From assembly GCF_900141745.1 (NCBI RefSeq), contig NZ_FSRM01000001.1, positions 1,178,001-1,242,000 on the forward strand: a stretch of DNA of 64,000 nucleotides, in the 5' to 3' direction. A program made the translations under genes and the position numbers. Of the stretch, positions 19,249 through 28,464 are shown piece by piece (the first letter of the stretch is position 1; each line of letters opens with the position of its first letter). This DNA is from Paraburkholderia phenazinium. Its GTDB lineage: Bacteria > Pseudomonadota > Gammaproteobacteria > Burkholderiales > Burkholderiaceae. The notes below the pieces were generated by a model, which saw only the letters and a program-made list of their open reading frames with translations, did no database searches and was not told the DNA's origin.

Positions 19249-19281
19249 CTAGTTTACTGGATTTATTTTCCATTAAACTGG
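19249..19281. promoter_or_regulatory. Inverted-repeat operator upstream of the XRE/cupin gene
   Basis: CTAGTTTACTGG (19249-19260) and CCATTAAACTGG (19270-19281) form an inverted repeat matching at 10 of 12 positions with a 9-base AT-rich spacer. It ends four bases before the start codon at 19286, a position where a bound protein would block initiation. Autoregulation by the XRE protein is inferred. Confidence 0.55.
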
Positions 19282-19285
19282 ATTC

Positions 19286-19894
19286 ATGGACATCAACAAC
19301 CGGATCGCCAGCCGTGTGCGTGAGCTTCGCGACGCCCAGGGCTATTCCCTCGACACGCTTGCCGAACGCAGCGGCGTGAGCCGCTCCACGATCTCGCTGA
19401 TCGAGCGCGGTCAGAGCAGCCCAACGGCAACCGTGCTCGACAAGCTCGCCACCGCCCTGCGCGTGACGCTCGCTTCGCTATTCGAAGACAGCGCAAGCGA
19501 GTCCGCCGAGCCTTCACCGATGTCCCGCGCTGGCGAGCAGCCGGTATGGACCGATCCGACTTCGGGCTATGTCCGCCGCAACCTGTCGTCTGCGGCACGC
19601 TCGCCGATCCAGTTGGTCGAGGTCAACTTTCCGGCGGGGCAGCAGGTTGCTTACGACACCAGCGAGCGCGACGTCGAGATTCATCAGCAGGTCTGGATGA
19701 TCGAAGGCGTGATGGAGATGACGGTGGGCGACGCGCACTGGCGTCTGGAGGCGGGCGACTGTCTTTCGATGAGGCTCGACTGTCCCACGGCGTTTCGTAA
19801 TCCCACGCGCGAGCCGGCCCGCTATCTGGTGGCGCTGACCAGCGTGCCCTTTACACCGTTTGCGCCATTTACGCCGGCAAGGAGAAACGGATGA
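19286..19894 (+). CDS. XRE-family regulator with C-terminal cupin domain
   Basis: This 202-residue protein joins an N-terminal Cro/CI helix-turn-helix (residues ~9-65, SLDTLAERSGVSRSTISLIERG) to a cupin sensor domain (residues ~110-190, with HQQVWMIEGVMEMTVGD and LEAGDCLSM). Such regulators often control nearby catabolic or modification genes. The gene overlaps the following GNAT gene by four bases (ATGA), so the acetyltransferase is its most likely functional partner. The effector is unknown. Confidence 0.88.
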   Translation: MDINNRIASRVRELRDAQGYSLDTLAERSGVSRSTISLIERGQSSPTATVLDKLATALRVTLASLFEDSASESAEPSPMSRAGEQPVWTDPTSGYVRRNLSSAARSPIQLVEVNFPAGQQVAYDTSERDVEIHQQVWMIEGVMEMTVGDAHWRLEAGDCLSMRLDCPTAFRNPTREPARYLVALTSVPFTPFAPFTPARRNG

Positions 19895-20418
19895 GCGAAG
19901 ACGTTAGCGTGCGCCGGATCGGCGCCAATGAGGCTGTCGCCTGTGTAGACGCGTTGGCGGACGTGCTGATCGATTGCGTGGAAGGCGGGGCGTCAGTGGG
20001 CTATATGTTGCCGCTCGCGCGCGAGAAAGCGCTCGGGTTCTGGCGCGGCGTCGCCGAGGGCGTGGCGCGCAACGAGCGGGCGCTGCTGATTGCCGAGAAC
20101 CGCGCGGGTGAGATACTCGGTACAGTGCAGTTGATCTTCGCGCAACCCGACAATCAGCCGCATCGTGCGGACGTCGGCAAGATGCTGGTGTGCCGCAAGG
20201 CGCGGCGGCGAGGTATCGCGCAGCGCTTGATGGCGGCGGTCGAAGATACCGCGCGTGACGAGGGCAGGAGCGTGCTGGTGCTCGATACCGTCACCGGCGG
20301 CGCGGCGGAGGGCTTGTACGAAAAGGCCGGGTGGCAGCGTGTGGGCGTCGTGCCGAAGTACGCGCTGATGCCCGACGGTGAGTTTTGCGCGACGACGGTT
20401 TATTACCGGCATCTGTGA
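19891..20418 (+). CDS. GNAT-family N-acetyltransferase
   Basis: The 175-residue protein has the acetyl-CoA pyrophosphate-binding loop of the GNAT fold at ARRRGIAQRLM, after the strand ADVGKMLVCRK. The C terminus has the YEKAGWQRVG segment typical of the family. It is translationally coupled to the XRE/cupin regulator gene. The substrate is unknown; a small-molecule or antibiotic target is possible but unsupported. Confidence 0.87.
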   Translation: MSEDVSVRRIGANEAVACVDALADVLIDCVEGGASVGYMLPLAREKALGFWRGVAEGVARNERALLIAENRAGEILGTVQLIFAQPDNQPHRADVGKMLVCRKARRRGIAQRLMAAVEDTARDEGRSVLVLDTVTGGAAEGLYEKAGWQRVGVVPKYALMPDGEFCATTVYYRHL

Positions 20419-20431
20419 GGGAGCGCGATAG

Positions 20432-20680
20432 ATGAAGCATGCAGGTCCAGCGGCACTCGACACGCTCGCAGTTCTGATCGGCTCGATACGCGAGCGCGGA
20501 GAACTCAAGGAGCCGCGTCCGGGCGTTTTCTATCGCAAAGGCAAAGCGTTTCTGCATTTTCATGAGGACGCAGCGGGCCTGTTTGCGGATTTGCGCGTGA
20601 GCACCGAATGGGAGCGCTTTCGCGTTTCCGAACAAGCTGAGCGCACAAAATTTCTGGCGATTCTCGATCGAAGCCTGTGA
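20432..20680 (+). CDS. Small conserved-looking protein of unknown function (82 aa)
   Basis: I do not recognise this family. The protein is soluble, has no cysteine, signal peptide or membrane segment, and contains a compact middle part (RPGVFYRKGKAFLHFHEDAAGLFADLR) rich in aromatic and charged residues. It begins 13 bases after the GNAT stop with GAGGGAGCG as ribosome-binding site, so it is the likely third gene of the XRE-GNAT unit. Codon use is like the neighbours', which argues that it is a real gene. Confidence 0.7.
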   Translation: MKHAGPAALDTLAVLIGSIRERGELKEPRPGVFYRKGKAFLHFHEDAAGLFADLRVSTEWERFRVSEQAERTKFLAILDRSL

Positions 20681-20764
20681 GGCTATCTCAGCCCATATCG
20701 CGTCGGCATGCGTGGGTGGCCGTGTAGAATTGGCCCTCGCATTTCCTCATTCCCCAGGTGCTCG

Positions 20765-21316
20765 ATGAGCGACTTCCCCGCGCTCGAAACGCAACGGCTG
20801 CTGCTGCGCGAACTCGTCGCCGGCGACGCCCCGGCGCTGTTTGCGATTCACGGCGACGCGCCCAGCATGCGCTGGTACGGCGTCGACCCGATGGTCGATG
20901 TCCGGCAGGCGCAAAAGCTGATCGAGACTTTTGCCGGTTGGCGCAAGATGCCCAACCCGGGAGTGCGCTGGGGGATTGAACGCAAGTCCGACGCGATGCT
21001 GATCGGCTCGTGCGGATTGTTCAAATGGAATCGCGGCTGGCAGACCTGTACGGTCGGCTATGAACTGGCTCGCTCGGCGCGTGGCGCCGGGCTGATGTCG
21101 GAAGCGTTGTCCGCGGCGCTCGCGTGGGGCTTCGAGCAGATGATGCTGAACCGCATCGAAGCGCAGATTCATCCGGACAATGCCGCTTCGCTCAAGCTGG
21201 CGCACGGCCTCGGCTTCGTACAGGAAGGGCGGGCGCGCGAAGCCGGTTACTGGCAGGGTGAGCGTCATGACCTGCTGCAGTTCAGCCTGCTGCGCAAGGA
21301 CTGGAGGCTAGCCTGA
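20765..21316 (+). CDS. RimJ/RimL-type GNAT acetyltransferase
   Basis: The start at 20765 (MSDFPALETQRLLLRELVAGD) is chosen because family homology begins there and a TAGAAT -10-like box lies at 20725-20730; the upstream in-frame extension overlaps that region. The 183-residue protein has the RimL-like N terminus ETQRLLLRE, the acetyl-CoA loop around ARSARGAGLMSEAL, and the HPDNAASLKLAHGLGF motif near the end. Family members acetylate ribosomal protein N termini or small molecules. It is probably transcribed on its own. Confidence 0.85.
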   Translation: MSDFPALETQRLLLRELVAGDAPALFAIHGDAPSMRWYGVDPMVDVRQAQKLIETFAGWRKMPNPGVRWGIERKSDAMLIGSCGLFKWNRGWQTCTVGYELARSARGAGLMSEALSAALAWGFEQMMLNRIEAQIHPDNAASLKLAHGLGFVQEGRAREAGYWQGERHDLLQFSLLRKDWRLA

Positions 21317-21362
21317 GCAAGCCGCCTGAAGAGGCGAGCGGCTGCCCGCCTCGCCGCTTCGT

Positions 21363-21758
21363 CTAGTCGATTGAGGGCAACGCGCGTGGACGACGGTCGC
21401 TATCGGTGGCGACGTACGTCAGGGTCGCTTCGGTGACCTTCACAACTTCTTCCGCGAGACTCATCCGCTGCGCGTACACCGTGACTTCAATCGTGACCGA
21501 GGTATTGCCGGTCTTGACGATATCCGCGTAGAAGCTCAGCAGATCGCCGACGAACACCGGCTGCTTGAACACGAACGAATTGACCGCGATGGTCGCCACC
21601 CGCCCGTTGGCGCGCCGGCTGGCGGGAATGGACCCGGCGATATCGACCTGCGCCATGATCCAGCCGCCGAACACATCGCCGTGAACATTGGCGTCGGACG
21701 GTTGCGGCACGACGCGCAGCGCGCAGGATTTTTGCGGAAGTTGAAGTTGATCGTTCAT
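21363..21758 (-). CDS. Acyl-CoA thioesterase, YciA-type hotdog protein
   Basis: Started at 21758 (MNDQLQLPQKSCALRVVPQPSDAN), the protein has 131 residues, the usual length for YciA-like thioesterases; an ATG at 21770 is an alternative. The hotdog-fold signature is NVHGDVFGGWIMAQVD, with the catalytic Asp in the DANVHGDVFGG stretch and a conserved FVFKQPVFVGDLLSFYA strand pair. It hydrolyses acyl-CoA to free acid and CoA in the cytoplasm. It is convergent with the RimL-type gene and divergent from the ABC exporter gene. Confidence 0.87.
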   Translation of the reverse strand: MNDQLQLPQKSCALRVVPQPSDANVHGDVFGGWIMAQVDIAGSIPASRRANGRVATIAVNSFVFKQPVFVGDLLSFYADIVKTGNTSVTIEVTVYAQRMSLAEEVVKVTEATLTYVATDSDRRPRALPSID

Positions 21759-22022
21759 CGGGGCACCCATGAGAAACAGATTGGCTCGACCAGCAGGCGG
21801 GTTCTTCACGACAACATGACAACCGGCAACCGGCCAGCCCGTGGAAAGCGGCGCCAGCCGGCTTCTGCGACAATAGAGAGATCAGGAATTGTACGGGAAA
21901 GCGCCCAGCCGGGTCGCGCGCCGAAATGCCTGCCGCCGGGATTGCGCGGGCGGCGGGTACCCGATGGCGGCGCGCCCTGCTGATGCCTCTGTCGATTCCG
22001 TCCCCACCGCCAGCTGATCCCC

Positions 22023-23915
22023 ATGCGCCGCTCCTCCGCCTCCTCCGAACTCTCGCCGATCTCGACCCAGCCGCGCAACGACTGGCAGACGATCATCTCG
22101 CTGCTGCCCTACCTCGCCACATACAGGGGGCGGGTGGTGCTTGCGCTCACGTGCCTGATCGGCGCGAAGGTCGCCAATCTCGGCGTGCCGATCGTGATGA
22201 AGCGGATCGTCGACAGCCTCGCGTCGGTGCGGCATCTGACGGCGCTCGGACGCGCGGATCATGCGCCGGCCATCGTGCTGCTGGGCGGTGTCGGTCTGCT
22301 GGTGGTCGCCTATGCCGTAGTGCGGTTGTCCACGTCGCTGTTCACCGAGTTGCGCGAAATCCTCTTCTCGAAGGTGACGCAAAGCGCGGTGCGGCAGCTC
22401 GCGCTCAAAGTGTTCCGTCATCTGCATGGGCTGTCGCTGCGCTTTCACCTCGAACGGCAGACGGGCGGCATGTCGCGCGACATCGAACGCGGCACACGCG
22501 GCATCACGCAGCTGATTTCATATTCGCTCTACAGCATTCTGCCGACGCTGGTCGAAGTGGGCCTCGTGCTCGGCTTCTTCATCGTCAAATACGAGGTGTA
22601 TTACGCGATCGTCACGTTCGTGGCGCTGGCCGTGTACATCACGTTCACGGTGAAGATGACCGAGTGGCGCACGCACTTTCGCCGCACGATGAACGATCTC
22701 GACTCGCGCGCCAACTCGCGGGCGATCGACTCGCTGCTTAACTACGAGACCGTCAAATATTTTGGCAACGAAGAGTGGGAAGCGCAGCGCTACGACGAAA
22801 ACCTGCAGCGCTACCGCAGCGCGGCGATCAAATCGCAGAACTCGCTGTCGGTGCTCAATTTCGGCCAGCAGGCGATTATCGGCGCGGGGCTTGTCTTCAT
22901 CCTGTGGCGCGCGACCGAAGGCGTGATGGCGGGCAAGCTCACGCTCGGCGACCTGGTGCTGATCAACACGTTTATGTTGCAGCTCTACATTCCGCTGAAC
23001 TTTCTCGGCGTGGTGTATCGCGAGCTGAAGCAGAGCCTCACCGACATGGATCGGATGTTCACGCTCCTCAGTGCGCCGCAGGAAGTACCGGACACGCCGG
23101 ATGCGCCGGACCTCATCGTGGGCGGCGCGCAAGTGCGTTTCGAGCATGTCAACTTTTCGTATGAACCGGCGCGGCAGATCTTGCACGACGTGAGCTTCAC
23201 GATTCCCGCCGGCACCACGACCGCGGTGGTTGGCCACAGCGGCTCCGGCAAATCGACGCTCGCGCGTCTGATGTTCCGCTTCTACGATCTGGAGCGTGGC
23301 ACGGGCGGCGCGATTACGATCGACGGCCAGGACATCCGCGATGTGACGCAGGACTCGCTGCGGGCTTCGATCGGCATCGTGCCGCAGGATACAGTGCTGT
23401 TCAACGATTCGATCTATTACAACATCGCCTATGGCCGCCCGTCGGCGACGCGCGACGAAGTGATTGCAGCGGCGCGCGCCGCACACATTCACGATTTCAT
23501 CGAAGGATTGCCGAACGGTTACGAGACGCCGGTCGGCGAGCGCGGACTGAAGTTGTCCGGCGGCGAGAAGCAACGCGTGGCGATTGCCCGCACGATCCTG
23601 AAGAACCCGCCGATCCTGCTGTTCGACGAGGCGACCTCCGCGCTCGATTCGCGCTCCGAGCGCGCCATTCAGCATGAGCTCGACCTGATCGCCCGCGAGC
23701 GGACTACGCTGATCATTGCGCACCGGTTATCGACCGTCGTGCATGCGCAGCAGATTATCGTGATGGACAAGGGGCGTATCGTCGAGCGCGGCACGCACGC
23801 GGAGTTGCTGACGGCCGGTGGGTTGTTCGCGCAGATGTGGGCGCTGCAGCAGCAACGCGCTGCACAAGTGGAGGACGCGCCCGAAGTGGTAGTGGCCGGT
23901 GAGGGTGGGCGCTAG
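22023..23915 (+). CDS. Atm1-type ABC exporter (fused permease and ATPase)
   Basis: The 630-residue half-transporter has six transmembrane helices in residues ~35-340 and an ATPase domain after ~365. Walker A (GHSGSGKST) is at residues 404-412, the signature LSGGEKQR starts at 511, and Walker B with the catalytic Glu is in ILLFDEATSALDS. The membrane domain resembles the Atm1/ABCB7 group, which exports glutathione-linked or sulfur-containing compounds and helps with heavy metals. It works as a homodimer in the inner membrane. The substrate class is inferred from family likeness. Confidence 0.88.
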   Translation: MRRSSASSELSPISTQPRNDWQTIISLLPYLATYRGRVVLALTCLIGAKVANLGVPIVMKRIVDSLASVRHLTALGRADHAPAIVLLGGVGLLVVAYAVVRLSTSLFTELREILFSKVTQSAVRQLALKVFRHLHGLSLRFHLERQTGGMSRDIERGTRGITQLISYSLYSILPTLVEVGLVLGFFIVKYEVYYAIVTFVALAVYITFTVKMTEWRTHFRRTMNDLDSRANSRAIDSLLNYETVKYFGNEEWEAQRYDENLQRYRSAAIKSQNSLSVLNFGQQAIIGAGLVFILWRATEGVMAGKLTLGDLVLINTFMLQLYIPLNFLGVVYRELKQSLTDMDRMFTLLSAPQEVPDTPDAPDLIVGGAQVRFEHVNFSYEPARQILHDVSFTIPAGTTTAVVGHSGSGKSTLARLMFRFYDLERGTGGAITIDGQDIRDVTQDSLRASIGIVPQDTVLFNDSIYYNIAYGRPSATRDEVIAAARAAHIHDFIEGLPNGYETPVGERGLKLSGGEKQRVAIARTILKNPPILLFDEATSALDSRSERAIQHELDLIARERTTLIIAHRLSTVVHAQQIIVMDKGRIVERGTHAELLTAGGLFAQMWALQQQRAAQVEDAPEVVVAGEGGR

Positions 23916-23982
23916 CCAGGCGTGGCCAGAGTATCTATGCGTGGCCGAAGCAATTTATGCCTGGCCATGGTCAACCAGGCCG

Positions 23983-24723
23983 TTACGATTGTGCCGCAGC
24001 CTGCCTTAGCCGGTCATCAAGCGCCTGCAACTGCGCGACCGTCCCGACGTTATCCCACAGTCCCTCATACACTTCGCCGCTCGCGAGGCCGCGCGCAACC
24101 GTTTCGAAGTAGTACGGCGTCAGCGGACGCCGCGTGCCGCGCGGCAGCGCACGGAACATACGCGTGTCGTACAGCGCGATGCTGCCGAACGTGAGACGCG
24201 GCTTTCCATCGGACAACACCACACCGTCGACCAGGCCGAAATCGCCCGCAGGATGAAACGGCGGGTTCGGCACCATCACCAGATGCATGCCCGGCTCCGC
24301 CTGCGCGGCGAGCCGCGTAGCGTGCGCACGCAGCGATGCGTAATCGAAGTCGGCATAGACATCACCGGCCACGCCGACAAAGATCTCGCCGGGCGCGCCT
24401 TCGGCTGCCGGAGCGTCCTCCAGCAGCGGTAACGCCTGCGCAATCCCGCCGGCCGTCTCCAGCGCTTCCTGCTCGGCTGAATAGCGCAGCTCCACCCCCC
24501 AGCGCGACCCGTCGCCAAGTGCCGCTTCAAAACGCTCGCCGAGCCATGCATGATTGATCACAATGGTCCGGAGTCCGGCTTGCGCGAGACGCTCGATCTG
24601 CCAGACGATCAGCGGTTTGCCGCCTGCTTCGAGCAGCGGCTTCGGGGTGTGGTCCGTCAATGGACGCATCCGTTCGCCGCGCCCGGCGGCGAAGATCATC
24701 GCTTTGGTGAGAGACATCGTCAT
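23983..24723 (-). CDS. murU: N-acetylmuramate alpha-1-phosphate uridylyltransferase
   Basis: This 246-residue sugar-phosphate nucleotidyltransferase begins with the family signature AMIFAAGRGERMRPLTDHTPKPLLEAGGK-type stretch (residues ~8-36) and has VGVAGDVYADFDY around its metal-binding Asp. It lies 12 bases downstream of amgK, the exact pairing seen in the MurNAc recycling pathway of Pseudomonas and relatives, where it makes UDP-MurNAc and so bypasses early, fosfomycin-sensitive steps. An ATG two codons later (24717) is an alternative start. Confidence 0.9.
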   Translation of the reverse strand: MTMSLTKAMIFAAGRGERMRPLTDHTPKPLLEAGGKPLIVWQIERLAQAGLRTIVINHAWLGERFEAALGDGSRWGVELRYSAEQEALETAGGIAQALPLLEDAPAAEGAPGEIFVGVAGDVYADFDYASLRAHATRLAAQAEPGMHLVMVPNPPFHPAGDFGLVDGVVLSDGKPRLTFGSIALYDTRMFRALPRGTRRPLTPYYFETVARGLASGEVYEGLWDNVGTVAQLQALDDRLRQAAAQS

Positions 24724-24735
24724 TGTTCGGAAAGC

Positions 24736-25794
24736 TCAGAAGGTATAGCCGACTTCGCCGGCACGGCCTTCGAGCTCATCAAGCAGCTTCGCAAAAGGTG
24801 CAAGTGGACGGTAGCGCCCGGCGACCTTGCGCCCATAACCGATAAAGCGCGGCAGGTCCTTCATGTAGTGCGGTTTGTGGTCCCGGTAGTTGATCCGGCA
24901 GAACAGGCCCAGCACCTTGATGTGCCGCTGCAGGCCCATCCACTCGAGTTGACGGTAGAACTCGCCGAAATCGGCATCGACCGGCAGGCCGGCTTTTTTC
25001 GCGCGCTCCCAGTAGTACACGAAGCAATCGAGCTCGAACTCCTCGTCCCAGCTCAGGAAGGCATCGCGCAACAGCGAGGCGACGTCATAGGTAATCGGAC
25101 CATAGACCGCGTCCTGGAAGTCGAGCACGCCGGGGTTCAGCGGGTTCGGCTCCGGCATCACCATCAGGTTGCGCGGCATGTAATCGCGCAGCATGAAAAC
25201 CTGCGGCTGTGCCTGGGCACTGGCGATCAGCAGCGCAAACGTGCGGTCGAGCAGCCCGCGGGTCTTCTCGTCGACCTCGCGGCCGAGATGCCGGCCGATG
25301 AACCACTCCGGCAGCAACTCCATCTCGCGGCGCAGGAACGCTTCGTCGAACGGCGACAGCACACCCGGCTTCGATGTCAGTTGCCAGCGGATCAGCGCGT
25401 CGAGCGCGTCGCGCATCAGCGCCTTTGCGTTGTCCGGCGTCAGCGCGCTGAGGTAGGAGGTGGTGCCCAGATCGGTGACGAGCATGAAGCCGGCCTCGAA
25501 ATCGACCTCCAGCACCTGCGGCACATTCACGCCGGCCGCGCTCAGCAGTTGCGCCACCTGCACAAATTCGCGGCACTTTTCCGGCGGCGGGGCGTCGACG
25601 GCGATCAGCGTGGTGCTTGCCGCGTCTTTCAAATTCTTACCCTTCAGGCGGAAATAGCGGCGAAAACTTGCGTCGCTGGAAGCGGGTACCAGCGTTGCAA
25701 GGTCGAGTGCATAACGGTTCGCGTGACTCTCCAGCCAGGCGGTGAGCAGTTGCAGGCGGGCGTCGGGAGAAGTGGAATCGGAGGGCAGCGTCAT
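24736..25794 (-). CDS. amgK: Anomeric MurNAc/GlcNAc sugar kinase
   Basis: The 352-residue protein has the aminoglycoside-phosphotransferase kinase fold: SDASFRRYFRL in the N lobe, LVTDLGTTSYL as hinge, and the catalytic loop and metal site in RDYMPRNLMV and VLDFQDAVYGPI. AmgK phosphorylates the anomeric hydroxyl of MurNAc or GlcNAc, feeding MurU directly downstream. The gene is divergent from lptD, so peptidoglycan recycling and outer-membrane assembly genes share one intergenic promoter region. Confidence 0.9.
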   Translation of the reverse strand: MTLPSDSTSPDARLQLLTAWLESHANRYALDLATLVPASSDASFRRYFRLKGKNLKDAASTTLIAVDAPPPEKCREFVQVAQLLSAAGVNVPQVLEVDFEAGFMLVTDLGTTSYLSALTPDNAKALMRDALDALIRWQLTSKPGVLSPFDEAFLRREMELLPEWFIGRHLGREVDEKTRGLLDRTFALLIASAQAQPQVFMLRDYMPRNLMVMPEPNPLNPGVLDFQDAVYGPITYDVASLLRDAFLSWDEEFELDCFVYYWERAKKAGLPVDADFGEFYRQLEWMGLQRHIKVLGLFCRINYRDHKPHYMKDLPRFIGYGRKVAGRYRPLAPFAKLLDELEGRAGEVGYTF

Positions 25795-25834
25795 GAAAAC
25801 CGGAAGGCAAATTCAGGGGGGCAACGTCTTGCCA

Positions 25835-25840
25835 TATAAT
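25835..25840 (+). promoter_or_regulatory. Probable -10 box of the lptD operon
   Basis: TATAAT lies in the 227-base amgK-lptD divergent gap, 182 bases before the lptD ATG. The opposite strand carries TATTAT nearby, suggesting overlapping divergent promoters. Confidence 0.45.
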
Positions 25841-26021
25841 ACCCCACGACTTTTTTGACACGACGCACGCCAGCTTTCGCTCGCCCCGCTTCACCGCCCG
25901 CCTCATCGTTCGACCGGTTGTAAATTTTGATTGATGGGTCGCCGACCATCACGGTCAGGCTGCTCAGGCGGAGGATCGTGGTTGCAGGAGCGGGCGGTCG
26001 GGCCAATTCGCCAAACGATAC

Positions 26022-28388
26022 ATGCCGCCAAGACAGCTTTCCCAAACGACCCCCTCTCGTGGCGGCGTGCCCCGCAGAAGGCGGCTCGTCGCGGCGTTGA
26101 TTGCCGTGCCGGGCCTGATGCCCGCGCTCTCGCACGCCCAGTTGTCGGGCGACGCCGCGCAGCCGCAGCCTATCGACGCGCCCTGGGGCATGAGGCTAGC
26201 CCCCCAGCTCGAAGAGCATCCGTTGAAGCCGGACCAGAGAGCGGCCACCTTCGTGCTCGGCGACTACACGAGCGGCACGACGGATCAGGACCTGGCGGCC
26301 AAGGGTTCCGCCGAAGTGCGCCGTCCCACCTTCACGATCAAGGGCGACGCGCTGCACTACGATCAGGACACCGACATGGCCGACGGCTATGGCAAGGTGG
26401 TCGTGATCAACAACGGCGCCACCTTCGTGGGGCCGGAAGCGCATATGCAGGTTGATTCGAGCGAAGGCTACATGCCCTCGCCGAAGTATCACTTCAACAT
26501 GACGGGCGGCTCGGGCAGCGCGGCGCGTGTCGACATGCTCGACAACGAGCGTTCGGTGTTCACCCAGGGCACCTACACGGCGTGTCAGTGCGAGAGCAAT
26601 CCGGCCTGGTACATCCGCGGCAGCGAGTTCGACTTCGACACCGGCGCCGACGAAGGCGTGGCGCACAACGGCGTGCTGTTCTTCCAGGGCATTCCGATCT
26701 TCGGCTCGCCGTGGCTGTCGTTCCCGCTCTCGGGCGACCGGCGCAGCGGCCTGTTGCCGCCCACTTTTTCGCTCAGTTCGAGTAACGGCTTCGAGCTGAA
26801 CATACCGTATTACTTCAATATCGCGCCGAACCGCGATCTGCTGATTTCGCCGAACTACATCTCGAAGCGCGGTCTGGAGCAGAATGCGACCTTCCGCTAT
26901 CTTTCGCCGGATTACTCGGGCTCGATCACCGGCACGTATCTGCCCGACGACAACATCACGAGGACGAACCGTTGGGCGCTGTTCCTCCAGCATAACCAGA
27001 ACTTCGGTAACGGCTTCGGCGGCTACGTTTATTACAACAAGGTTTCGGATAATTCCTTTCCGGAAGACCTTGGCTCGACCTCCAGCAATATTCTCAACGG
27101 CACGCAGCTGCTCTACCAGCAGGAAGCGGGGCTGACGTACAACAACGGCCCGTGGTCGGTGCTGGCGCGCGAGCAAAACTGGCAGACGATCACGCCTTCG
27201 GTGGCGCCATACGGACGTGAGCCGGAACTGAACGTCAAGTACAACCAGTACAACGTCGGCGGTTTCGATTACGGCGCGACCGGCGATTTCTCGCGGTTTC
27301 GCATCACCACGGCGGATTCGACCGAAGGCGACCGGGTCACCTTCGATCCGTACATGTCGTACTCGGTCGTGGGCCCAGGCTACTTCGTTACACCGAAGGT
27401 GCAGTACCACTTCGCGTCGTACAACCTGAGCAACATCGGATCGGGATCGCCGGTCGGACAACCGAAGGATTTCACCGAGTCGGTTCCGACCTTCTCGTTC
27501 GACACCGGGCTGATTTTCGAGCGTTCGGTGCGGCTGTTCGGCCAGGACTATATCCAGACCCTCGAGCCGCGCCTGTACTACGTGTACACGCCGTATCACA
27601 ATCAGACCTTCGCGCCGCTGTTCGACACGGCCGACGCGGATTTCGGGCTCGCGGAAATCTTCACGCCGAATACGTTCGTCGGCGACGACCGGATCGCCGA
27701 CGCGAACCGGCTGACCGCAGCCCTTACCACGCGTTTCATCGACGCGGCGACGGGTGACGAGCGTGCGCGCTTCGTGCTCGCACAACAGTATTATTTCCAG
27801 GACCAGCGCGTCACGCTGCTGCCTACGCAGACACCGGCAGAGGCAACCCATTCGGACCTGATTGCCGGCATGTCATTGAAGGTAGGGGGCGGTTTCGCGT
27901 CGGAAACCGCGGTCCAATATAATGCCGACAATAACCAGCTGACGCAGGCCAGTGTCGGCTTCGGATTCAGTCCGGAATCGGGCAAGGTGCTTAACGTCGC
28001 CTATCGTTACACGCGTGCCGATACGACGCTGGATTTCACGCCGGTCAGCCAGATCACCATTTCGGCACAGTGGCCGCTCACGCACCACGTGTATAGTGTG
28101 GCGCGCCTGAACTACGATCTGCAGGGACGGGCGATCGTGGATAGCCTGGTTGGCCTGCAGTACGATGCGGACTGCTGGGTGCTAGGCGTCGGGATTCAGC
28201 GTTATGCAGACGGGGTCAACACCCTTGGGCTACCGGAGCAAGGAACGCGTTTCCTTGCGCAAATCACGTTCAAGGGTCTGTCGAGTGTGGACAACGGCTT
28301 GATTGCCGCGTTCCGCGGGGCCGTGCCGGGCTATACGCCGCTGCCGCCGCCTCCGGCGCCGGAGGCGCGTTTTACCAACTACGACTGA
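26022..28388 (+). CDS. lptD: LPS-assembly outer-membrane protein LptD
   Basis: The 788-residue precursor starts with a basic stretch and hydrophobic signal ([22 protein letters not shown], cleavage after ~residue 39). The N-terminal OstA-like jellyroll covers roughly residues 70-190, with repeated strands such as [20 protein letters not shown]. The remainder is the outer-membrane beta-barrel with many alternating aromatic strands. Cysteines in [12 protein letters not shown] and a late [10 protein letters not shown] fit the interdomain disulfides needed for function. It inserts lipopolysaccharide into the outer leaflet together with LptE. It heads the lptD-surA-pdxA-ksgA operon. Confidence 0.95.
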   Translation: MPPRQLSQTTPSRGGVPRRRRLVAALIAVPGLMPALSHAQLSGDAAQPQPIDAPWGMRLAPQLEEHPLKPDQRAATFVLGDYTSGTTDQDLAAKGSAEVRRPTFTIKGDALHYDQDTDMADGYGKVVVINNGATFVGPEAHMQVDSSEGYMPSPKYHFNMTGGSGSAARVDMLDNERSVFTQGTYTACQCESNPAWYIRGSEFDFDTGADEGVAHNGVLFFQGIPIFGSPWLSFPLSGDRRSGLLPPTFSLSSSNGFELNIPYYFNIAPNRDLLISPNYISKRGLEQNATFRYLSPDYSGSITGTYLPDDNITRTNRWALFLQHNQNFGNGFGGYVYYNKVSDNSFPEDLGSTSSNILNGTQLLYQQEAGLTYNNGPWSVLAREQNWQTITPSVAPYGREPELNVKYNQYNVGGFDYGATGDFSRFRITTADSTEGDRVTFDPYMSYSVVGPGYFVTPKVQYHFASYNLSNIGSGSPVGQPKDFTESVPTFSFDTGLIFERSVRLFGQDYIQTLEPRLYYVYTPYHNQTFAPLFDTADADFGLAEIFTPNTFVGDDRIADANRLTAALTTRFIDAATGDERARFVLAQQYYFQDQRVTLLPTQTPAEATHSDLIAGMSLKVGGGFASETAVQYNADNNQLTQASVGFGFSPESGKVLNVAYRYTRADTTLDFTPVSQITISAQWPLTHHVYSVARLNYDLQGRAIVDSLVGLQYDADCWVLGVGIQRYADGVNTLGLPEQGTRFLAQITFKGLSSVDNGLIAAFRGAVPGYTPLPPPPAPEARFTNYD

Positions 28389-28464
28389 CGGTCGTTTGAT
28401 CGTCTATAAAATGCGCAAAGACGGGCGGGGCGCGCCCGACATCATTGGAGTATCTGTGGGAATC

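Noticed and set aside
25855..25860. TTGACA upstream of lptD as a -35 box
   Set aside because: No -10 match exists at the correct spacing downstream; the TATAAT at 25835-25840 lies upstream of it.
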